A stretch of DNA of 9,668 nucleotides from an uncultured Paracoccaceae bacterium. Its GTDB lineage: Bacteria; Pseudomonadota; Alphaproteobacteria; Rhodobacterales; Rhodobacteraceae. The stretch is taken from positions 1 to 9,668 of the forward strand of contig CAJXHQ010000076.1 of NCBI GenBank assembly GCA_913054485.1, in the 5' to 3' direction. The position numbers were made by a program, and so were the translations under genes. The notes under the pieces were generated by a model. The model was not told where the DNA came from, searched no databases, and worked only from the letters and a program-made list of their open reading frames with translations. Shown one piece after another: positions 5,547 to 9,668 of this stretch. Position 1 is the stretch's first letter, and each line of letters begins with the position of its first letter.

Positions 5547-7211
5547 TCAGGCCGACCAGCCCCACTTGTAGTGGTGATGCTCGAAGGAGATGTGCATATC
5601 CGCTCCGGCAACGCCTTCTTTCATGTGGCGGTACAGCGACCGCCAGAAGGGCTGTACGGTGACGCCTTCATCCTGGATCAGGGCCGCGGCCTTGGCCGCC
5701 ACTTCGCGGCGCTTGTCGGCATCCGCGATGGAGAGTGCTTCGGCCAGCAGGCCGTCAAACTCTTCATTGGCCCAGCCGAACTCGTTCCAGGCTTCGCCGC
5801 CTTTATAGGCCAGCGCCCAGATCTGCACACCCAGCGGGCGGTGGTTCCAGTTGGTGGAGGAGTAGGGGTATTTCACCCAGTCATTCCAGAAGGTGGAACC
5901 CGGCAGAACGGTCCGCTTCACCTTGAAGCCTGCGTCGCGCAGCTGCGCGGCAACGGCATCGGTGGTGTTCTTGCGCCAGTCATCGTCGATCGACATGATC
6001 TCGTGCTCGAAATCCATCATGCCTGCCTCTTCCATCAGCGCGCGGGCGGCTGCGGGATCGGCTTTCTGCTGCGGCAGTTCGGCATATTCCGGGTGCACCG
6101 GGCCAAGGTGGTGGTTCTCGCCCGGCTCGCAGCGGTTGCCGTAGCCCAGTTCGAGGCAGACGGAATTGTCGACAGCCATCTGCAGGGCCTGGCGCACGCG
6201 CTTGTCGGCGTAGGGCTTTTTGCCTTCAAATTCCGCCAGCTGGTTGGGGCGGATCACGATGGAGGCCATGGTAACGGTTTCGGAGCGCTGGTAGCCGAGG
6301 CTGTCCAGCACGTCGATGAATTCACCAACCGATTCATGCAGCATGTCGACTTCGTCGGATTCCAGCGCCGCCATGTGGGACGAAGGATCGGTGCCGAAAT
6401 CGATGTATTCGATCCGGTCCAGTGCCGGGCGGCCAAAGACGGCCTCGCCCCACCAGGCGTGGTTCTCGTTGCGCTCCAGCACGCAGCGCACGCCGACTTC
6501 GTTTTCGGTGATCAGGTAGGGGCCGGTGCCAACGTTGGACTTGTAGTCCGTTGTCTGGAACGAGCTGTGGGTGATCGCTGACGGGTAGTCCGCCATGCCC
6601 GGGATCAGCGAAATGTCGGGGCTCGGCAGGTTCAGACGCACAGTGTGGCTGTCCGCGACCTCGATTGCGCCTTCGATGGCTTTGCTGGTGTCTGCGTCCA
6701 CCAGGGTGGCAAAACGGCCGGCCATGGAGTTGCCTTCCACGCCCTTGTCGCACCAGCCTTCGATGTTGCGGGCCACGTCTTCAGCAGTGAAGTCGTCGCC
6801 GTTGTTCCACTTCACGCCCTTACGGACGTTCAGGGTGTAGACGGTGGCGTCCTCGTTGACTTCCCAGCTGTCCAGCAGCATGCCGCGGAAGGAGCCGTCG
6901 CTGTTGTATTCGACCAGGTATTCCCAGGTGCCGCGGCCCTGGTTGCCCAGTTCGGACCAGTCATAGGTGCGCGGTTCCTTGAAGCTGTAAACATTGGCCT
7001 GAACACGCATGGTGCCGCCGTCCTGCATGCCTTCAGCCGCCTGCACCGGCGCGTCCAGGCCGAGCATACCGTAGGCCGCAGCAGTGGTGACGCCCAGGGA
7101 CGTCGCGCGTGCCAGAAACTCACGGCGGCTCAGTTTGCCTGCCTTGACTTCCTCAGCATGCATTTCTGCTGCCCAGTGTACGGGTTTGCCGTTGATTGTG
7201 TCTTTGGTCAT
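5547..7211 (-). CDS. Family 5 solute-binding protein of peptide-type ABC importer, Tat-exported
   Basis: This 554-residue periplasmic receptor captures the substrate and delivers it to the two permeases. It has a twin-arginine signal: a 27-residue polar lead, SRREFLA at 28-34, a hydrophobic stretch rich in A, T and G to about 52, and a likely cleavage after PVQA at 58. The mature part follows the SBP_bac_5 (DppA/OppA/NikA) pattern, with a [21 protein letters not shown] lead near 102-118, the FTAEDV element at 141-146, GTGPYLI at 228-234 and the [14 protein letters not shown] block at 335-348. Length is typical. The C-terminus is unusual in carrying a histidine/tryptophan-rich tail (EHHHYKWGW at 544-552). 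GGGAG with seven-base spacing supports ATG 7211; the internal ATG at codon 17 has no ribosome site. Substrate class (di- or oligopeptide, modified amino acid, opine-like compound or metal chelate) cannot be decided. Confidence 0.95.
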   Translation of the reverse strand: MTKDTINGKPVHWAAEMHAEEVKAGKLSRREFLARATSLGVTTAAAYGMLGLDAPVQAAEGMQDGGTMRVQANVYSFKEPRTYDWSELGNQGRGTWEYLVEYNSDGSFRGMLLDSWEVNEDATVYTLNVRKGVKWNNGDDFTAEDVARNIEGWCDKGVEGNSMAGRFATLVDADTSKAIEGAIEVADSHTVRLNLPSPDISLIPGMADYPSAITHSSFQTTDYKSNVGTGPYLITENEVGVRCVLERNENHAWWGEAVFGRPALDRIEYIDFGTDPSSHMAALESDEVDMLHESVGEFIDVLDSLGYQRSETVTMASIVIRPNQLAEFEGKKPYADKRVRQALQMAVDNSVCLELGYGNRCEPGENHHLGPVHPEYAELPQQKADPAAARALMEEAGMMDFEHEIMSIDDDWRKNTTDAVAAQLRDAGFKVKRTVLPGSTFWNDWVKYPYSSTNWNHRPLGVQIWALAYKGGEAWNEFGWANEEFDGLLAEALSIADADKRREVAAKAAALIQDEGVTVQPFWRSLYRHMKEGVAGADMHISFEHHHYKWGWSA

Positions 7212-7244
7212 TTAAGTCTCCCTGTTGCGCCAAAGGGTTATAAA

Positions 7245-7281
7245 GGCCGGTCCCGCGCCCTTGCTGGAGGCGGGTTCGGCC
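7245..7281 (-). promoter_or_regulatory. Leader hairpin upstream of the binding-protein gene
   Basis: On the - strand GGCCG-AA-CCCGC (7281-7270) pairs with GCGGG-AC-CCGGCC-side bases (7256-7245), giving two 5-bp helices separated by a 2x2 internal loop, with a 13-base apical loop. It is followed by TTTATA and lies 33 bases before the start codon, clear of the ribosome site. It could stabilise the 5' end of the receptor message or act as a weak attenuator. Structure is read from sequence; function is inferred. Confidence 0.4.
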
Positions 7282-7353
7282 GAGTCTGGCGCTTGGATTA
7301 GTTTTTTCGTGTTCCCATGTCTGTATTCCGCCCGATATCGCGGGCCGCGTCAA

Positions 7354-7410
7354 TGCATAGTATCGTCACTTGGAGGTCAAATTGCGACATTTCCGGTGAC
7401 GTGAAGCGAC
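7354..7410 (-). promoter_or_regulatory. Candidate importer promoter with AraC-type repeat
   Basis: On the - strand TTGACC (7380-7375) is followed after 15 bases by TATGCA (7359-7354), a tolerable sigma-70-like pair with a short spacer. Directly upstream of the -35, the + strand shows GCGAC at 7384-7388 and again at 7406-7410, a direct repeat of 22-bp period, close to two helical turns. The inverted pair CGTCAC (7364-7369) and GTGACG (7396-7401) is superimposed, with centres 32 bp apart. AraC/XylS activators usually bind such direct repeats next to the -35 box, and an AraC-type gene lies just upstream. The promoter match is modest, so this is a hypothesis. Confidence 0.35.
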
Positions 7411-7426
7411 TATGGTTAACCCTATC

Positions 7427-7461
7427 AAAACTAAGGCCGGGGCGGGAGATGGGCCGCGGCC
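7427..7461 (-). terminator. Possible terminator after the AraC-type gene
   Basis: On the - strand GGCCGCGGC (7461-7453) can pair with GCCCCGGCC (7443-7435) at eight of nine positions across a nine-base loop, followed by TTAGTTTT. It starts 27 bases after the regulator's stop. The T-tract is interrupted, so termination may be incomplete, but it would separate the regulator from the importer transcript. Confidence 0.45.
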
Positions 7462-7488
7462 TTGACTTTGCGGCACCAAAGCGTCCGG

Positions 7489-8295
7489 TCAGGCCTTTGC
7501 CTCTTTGCGCAGACGGCTGGGGGTCTGGCCTGAGTGCTGGCTGATGAAGCGGGTGAAATAGGCCGCGCTGCCGAAGCCGAGCTGGTCGGCAATATCACGC
7601 ATCGGGAGGTTTGATTCGACCAGCAGCCGGCGCGCTTCGTGGTATTGGCGTTCGGTCAGCAGCGAAGCAGCGGTCTTGCCGGTTTCGGCCTTGCAGACCC
7701 GGGTCAGATGGGTCGGGGTCACATCCAGCGCCGCGGCGTGTTCGGCCATGCTCAATCCGGTTCTGAAAAACTCGACCACGCGGTTGCTGTAGGCCGTGGT
7801 CAGGCGGCGTGCGGCGCTGCGTTTGCCGGCCTGCAGCTCGGCGTCGTGGATCTGGCGGCGCAGCCAGATCCCGGTGAGCTCGCCGTATGACAGCATCGCC
7901 CGGTGCCACAGCGTTGCGCGGGCGGCCTGCTCGCCGTGCATCGCCTCAAAGAGCGCGGTCAGGCTGTTTTGATCCTGCGCCTGCGAGATCCGCAGATGGT
8001 GCGCTTTGCGCGGCAGGGCCAGCGGGCTGTCCTCCGGCACCTGCAGAACCTGGCCGATGCAATTGCGTCCGATTTCGATTGCGAACAGGCTGCGCGCGGG
8101 AATGAACAAAACGTTATGCGCGCTGAAACCGCGGCGGCTGCCGTCGATCATCGCCAATCCCTGCCCGCGGGTGATCCAGATCAGCAGATGATGCTCTCTG
8201 TGATGAGCCAAAGACACTTGCCATGGCCCCAGCGGGGCAAGGCTTTTGAGAGGGTAAACCGAGATTTCCTCAACAGGGGTAGGATCATAGGGCAT
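7489..8295 (-). CDS. AraC-family transcriptional regulator
   Basis: This 268-residue protein has an N-terminal cupin-like sensor region (about 1-140, with HHREHHLLIWITRGQG near 31-46 and NVLFIPARSLFAIEIG at 61-76). The C-terminal AraC/XylS DNA-binding domain has two helix-turn-helix units: SMAEHAAALDVTPTHLTRVCK at about 182-202, and the conserved second unit DIADQLGFGSAAYFTRFISQHSG at about 234-256, followed by TPSRLR. The second unit matches the family signature well. It is on the same strand as, and directly upstream of, the importer genes, so it is the best candidate for their regulator, with the imported compound or a product of it as possible effector (inference). I see no Shine-Dalgarno sequence before the ATG; the preceding bases are AT-rich, so the message may be leaderless or weakly translated. 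Its 80-bp upstream gap from miaA holds no clear promoter. Confidence 0.93.
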   Translation of the reverse strand: MPYDPTPVEEISVYPLKSLAPLGPWQVSLAHHREHHLLIWITRGQGLAMIDGSRRGFSAHNVLFIPARSLFAIEIGRNCIGQVLQVPEDSPLALPRKAHHLRISQAQDQNSLTALFEAMHGEQAARATLWHRAMLSYGELTGIWLRRQIHDAELQAGKRSAARRLTTAYSNRVVEFFRTGLSMAEHAAALDVTPTHLTRVCKAETGKTAASLLTERQYHEARRLLVESNLPMRDIADQLGFGSAAYFTRFISQHSGQTPSRLRKEAKA

Positions 8296-8375
8296 CGTGA
8301 ATAAATATCTTAAAAGTGAAAGTTGCTGACGGAATGCACCGGATTTGGTGATTCGTTCAAGAGGCAGTTTCGCGT

Positions 8376-9251
8376 TTAAGGTGAATCGCTCTCCTTAGAG
8401 TGAATCGCAGTCCAGTTTTTCATCTTTGAACGGAACCAGGTGCGCTGCCGTTTTGCGTAGCGGCGTGTTGCAACTGCGGCGTCCTCCACGGCCTCCTCGC
8501 GGCTGCATTGCCCGGTCAGGAACCGCATCAGTTCGGGCACGCCGATCGCCTTGCAAGAGGGCAGCGCAGGGTCGTAGCGGTCCTGCATGCTGCGGATTTC
8601 CTCCAGCGCGCCGGCCCCCATCATCTGCGCGAAACGGCGGCGGATCCTCTCCTCCAGCCAATCCTTGTCCGGCCGCATCACAAAGGCGGCGCAGTTTTCA
8701 GGGGGCAGCAGCGGGGCAGGGGTGGTGTCCTGCCACTCGGCCAGCGGCCGGCCGGTGGCGCGCAGCACCTCCCAGGCGCGCTGTACCCTTGCGCGGTTGT
8801 TGGTATCTATCCGCGCCGCTGTGGCCGCATCCAGCTGATCCAGCAGCCGGTCCAGCGGCAAAGCATCCCCCTCCTGCCGCACTTCAGCGGGGGTCGCGGG
8901 GATTTCGGCCATGCCCTGGGTCAGCGCCATGAAGTAGAGCCCGGTGCCGCCCACGATGATCGGCCGCGCCCCCCCCCGCAGCAAAGGCTCAACTTCGCGC
9001 AGCCAATGCCCGGCCGAATAGGCGGCGTCATAGCGAACATGGCCATAGAGCCGGTGCGGCGCGCGCGCCTCCTCTTCGGCCGGGGGGCGGGCGGTGATCA
9101 CCCGCCAGCAGCTGTAGACCTGGCTGGCATCCGCATTGATGATCACCCCGCCCTGCTGTTCGGCGATCTCAAGTGCCAGGCCGGATTTACCCGAGGCCGT
9201 CGGCCCGGCGATCAGCACCGGCTGTTCGGGGGAAATGCTGCTCAGGTCCAT
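8376..9251 (-). CDS. miaA: tRNA dimethylallyltransferase
   Basis: MiaA transfers a dimethylallyl group from DMAPP to N6 of adenosine 37 in tRNAs reading UNN codons, the first step of the i6A/ms2i6A modification that stabilises codon-anticodon pairing. The 291 residues are of normal length. Visible motifs are the P-loop GPTASGKS at 16-23, DASQVYS at 41-47 (usual form DSxQVY, with the catalytic Asp), GGTGLYF at 101-107, KAIGVPEL at 234-241 (usual form AIGYxE) and the C-terminal [14 protein letters not shown] at 261-274, which contacts tRNA. A run of nine G (bases 8969-8977, - strand) encodes RGGA near residues 92-95; the frame is intact across it. The start has only a weak purine-rich site. It diverges from pyrH and is followed on the same strand by the AraC-type gene 80 bp later, a pairing with no evident functional logic. 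Confidence 0.97.
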   Translation of the reverse strand: MDLSSISPEQPVLIAGPTASGKSGLALEIAEQQGGVIINADASQVYSCWRVITARPPAEEEARAPHRLYGHVRYDAAYSAGHWLREVEPLLRGGARPIIVGGTGLYFMALTQGMAEIPATPAEVRQEGDALPLDRLLDQLDAATAARIDTNNRARVQRAWEVLRATGRPLAEWQDTTPAPLLPPENCAAFVMRPDKDWLEERIRRRFAQMMGAGALEEIRSMQDRYDPALPSCKAIGVPELMRFLTGQCSREEAVEDAAVATRRYAKRQRTWFRSKMKNWTAIHSKESDSP

Positions 9252-9380
9252 ATGTCTCTTTCAGGTTGCCGGGGCGCTAACGCACTTTGCGGGTTAAACC
9301 TCGCCGGGGCGCATTGTATGTCGCCGCGTTTTCGGTCATTTTGCCGCAGAAATTAACCCCGACATACCGCGGAGCGCAAC
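9252..9380. promoter_or_regulatory. Divergent miaA-pyrH intergenic region with inverted repeat
   Basis: These 129 bases must hold the miaA promoter and may hold one for pyrH. I cannot name a convincing -35/-10 pair on either strand. Two structures stand out: a perfect 8-bp inverted repeat GTATGTCG (9316-9323) and CGACATAC (9360-9367), centres 44 bp apart, and an exact direct repeat GCCGGGGCGC at 9268-9277 and 9303-9312. The right arm of the inverted repeat ends four bases before the pyrH ribosome site. Confidence 0.4.
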
Positions 9381-9668
9381 ATGCCCCAATCCACTGAACC
9401 GCAGGCCGACACGCCGGCGACTTCTTATAATCGTGTCATGCTCAAGATTTCCGGCGAGGCGCTGATGGGCGACCAGGGGTTCGGATTGCATCCGCCCACT
9501 GTGCAGCGCATCGCGGAAGAGGTGAAATCCGTGCACGACCTCGGGGTCGAAATTTGCATGGTGATCGGCGGCGGCAATATCTTCCGCGGCCTCAGCGGCT
9601 CGGCCCAGGGGATGGAGCGCACCACGGCGGATTACATGGGCATGCAGGCCACTGTGATGAACGCGGTC
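9381..9668 (+). CDS. pyrH: UMP kinase, N-terminal part (runs off the window)
   Basis: PyrH phosphorylates UMP to UDP using ATP in pyrimidine nucleotide synthesis; the bacterial enzyme is an amino-acid-kinase-fold hexamer regulated by GTP and UTP. The first 96 residues are present. KISGEALMG at 22-30 is the phosphate-binding N-terminal motif, [10 protein letters not shown] at 61-70 is the glycine-rich substrate loop, and the [13 protein letters not shown] stretch at 83-95 is typical of PyrH. The lead before KISGEAL is slightly longer than in E. coli. GGAG lies six bases before ATG 9381, which fixes the start. The frame is open to the last base, so the gene continues beyond the window; frr is the usual next gene in bacteria (known context, not seen). 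Confidence 0.97.
   Translation, partial: MPQSTEPQADTPATSYNRVMLKISGEALMGDQGFGLHPPTVQRIAEEVKSVHDLGVEICMVIGGGNIFRGLSGSAQGMERTTADYMGMQATVMNAV

Noticed and set aside
5571..6581. A 336-codon + strand open frame opposite the binding-protein gene
   Set aside because: Same register effect; the opposite strand carries a complete Tat-exported family 5 receptor.
8296..8375. A promoter for the AraC-type gene in the gap after miaA
   Set aside because: AT-rich blocks near the start resemble -10 elements but no -35 sits at a fitting distance; too weak to list.
8508..9356. A 282-codon + strand open frame opposite miaA
   Set aside because: Mirror-register shadow; the - strand has all MiaA motifs.
9341..9368. 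TTGCCG-N16-CATACC as a pyrH promoter
   Set aside because: A start from this pair would fall within or just after the ribosome site, leaving almost no leader, and the -10 is poor.

Overview
The window looks like a piece of an alphaproteobacterial chromosome, most likely a roseobacter-type member of the Rhodobacterales (inference). The grounds are high GC with G/C-rich third codon positions, a twin-arginine-exported family 5 binding protein, GC-rich intergenic stem-loops ending in a CCCGGGATATTT-type string, and the style of the MiaA and PyrH proteins. I see no tRNA, rRNA, CRISPR array, insertion sequence, integrase or phage gene.

Layout, left to right. (a) 1-94: the C-terminal tail of a lytic transglycosylase, + strand. 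(b) 95-194: a tandem array of TTAA-headed units at exact 11/10-bp spacing, matching the CtrA recognition pattern TTAA-N7-TTAA. (c) About 216-584, + strand: a small unknown membrane protein. (d) 639-672: a strong hairpin with T-rich tails on both strands, serving two convergent genes. (e) 689-7211, - strand: a complete ABC importer of the dipeptide/oligopeptide/nickel family. Transcription runs right to left: binding protein (5547-7211), intrinsic terminator/attenuator, permease B (4359-5414), permease C (2880-4343), fused double ATPase (689-2779). (f) 7489-8295, - strand: an AraC-family regulator directly upstream of the importer. (g) 8376-9251, - strand: miaA. (h) 9381 to the window edge, + strand: the start of pyrH, divergent from miaA.

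How the genes work together. The importer is complete in one block: a Tat-exported solute receptor, two membrane subunits and one polypeptide carrying both ATPase domains. The AraC-type protein is the obvious candidate regulator. The 277-bp gap between it and the binding-protein gene holds a possible terminator for araC, a possible promoter flanked upstream by a 22-bp-spaced direct repeat, and a leader hairpin. A hairpin plus T-tract after the binding-protein gene should make the receptor more abundant than the membrane complex. The substrate cannot be read from sequence; peptide or a peptide-like compound is the family default.

Most unusual points: the helically phased TTAA array upstream of the unknown membrane protein; the DppC-like permease, about 487 aa instead of about 300, with an N-terminal membrane extension and a large insertion before the coupling helix; a two-cysteine insertion in the DppB-like external loop; and a nine-G run inside miaA. 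I found no wholly new multi-gene system. The enlarged importer and the phased array are the best candidates for something undescribed.
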